DNA of 64,000 nucleotides from an uncultured Bacteroidales bacterium (GTDB taxonomy: Bacteria > Bacteroidota > Bacteroidia > Bacteroidales > F082): NCBI GenBank assembly GCA_900315175.1, contig OMYA01000003.1:124001-188000 (forward strand), read 5' to 3'. The notes under the pieces were generated by a model, which was not told the DNA's origin, did no database searches, and saw only the letters and a program-made list of their open reading frames with translations. Below are positions 63,969 to 64,000 of the stretch, in pieces. Numbering within the stretch: the first letter of the stretch is position 1; each line of letters starts with the position of its first letter. The translations under genes were made by a program, and so were the position numbers.

Positions 63969-64000
63969 GGGACGGTAGCTCAGTTGGTTTAGAGCGCATG
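63969..64000 (+). tRNA. tRNA, 5' part only (cut by the window edge)
   Basis: GGGACGG acceptor strand, TA, then D arm GCUC-AGUUGGUUUA-GAGC and the first anticodon-stem bases GCAUG. The anticodon is beyond the edge, so the amino acid cannot be named. Confidence 0.85.

Overview
The window comes from a chromosome of a Bacteroidota bacterium, most likely an uncultured Bacteroidales of the gut or rumen type. Several things point there. Promoters have the Bacteroidota form (TTG/TTTG, about 19 nt, then TAnnTTTG). Several secreted proteins end in type IX secretion (T9SS) sorting domains. The gene block bamD-rpoZ-coaBC-DUF4835-recN and the families DUF4159, DUF3467 and DUF6913 are typical of the phylum. 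A genus cannot be fixed from the sequence alone.

Left part (1-31,974): mostly housekeeping and cell-envelope genes in short operons. In order: an edge-truncated LTA-synthase-like membrane phosphotransferase; a YggS-type PLP protein; nadE; a large FISUMP-type lipoprotein; a membrane-anchored PHP phosphoesterase; an EamA exporter, SpoU methyltransferase and acyl-ACP thioesterase run; a diacylglycerol-kinase-like lipid kinase; a T9SS cargo protein; an ADP-forming acyl-CoA synthetase with a small membrane protein; an ABC transporter with its GntR/YtrA regulator and an M16 protease; the recN-to-bamD operon; a DUF6913-dapA-M14 carboxypeptidase operon; a metallo-beta-lactamase-fold enzyme; and the rsmE-DUF4159-zinc-ribbon genes downstream of argS.

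Middle part (33,850-44,080): five tightly spaced minus-strand genes driven by one promoter. In transcription order they encode a lipoprotein, a T9SS cargo protein, a YadA-head/tail-fibre-like protein, a 139-residue T9SS protein with one RHS-like motif, and a 2065-residue SpvB/FG-GAP/RHS protein with a unique 230-residue C-terminus. All are predicted to be exported. This is the best candidate for an undescribed system, probably a surface-displayed RHS shell or effector.

Right part: pyrB-pyrI preceded by a likely attenuator with leader ORFs, a DUF3467 gene, and then the large minus-strand information-processing block. In transcription order that block is rpsU, xerC-hpf, five tRNAs, tuf, tRNA-Trp, secE, nusG, rplK, rplA, rplJ, rplL, rpoB and rpoC. 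The window closes with a dipeptidyl-peptidase-IV-like S9 peptidase and the start of another tRNA.

The non-coding DNA is unusually structured. It holds a heptad-repeat palindrome family in intergenic gaps, two copies of a long REP-like palindrome, 21-bp-phased direct repeats upstream of the FISUMP lipoprotein promoter, a promoter fused to a terminator ahead of the tRNA-tuf operon, and a hairpin/pseudoknot-like element between rplL and rpoB. No CRISPR array, insertion sequence, prophage or rRNA operon was seen.
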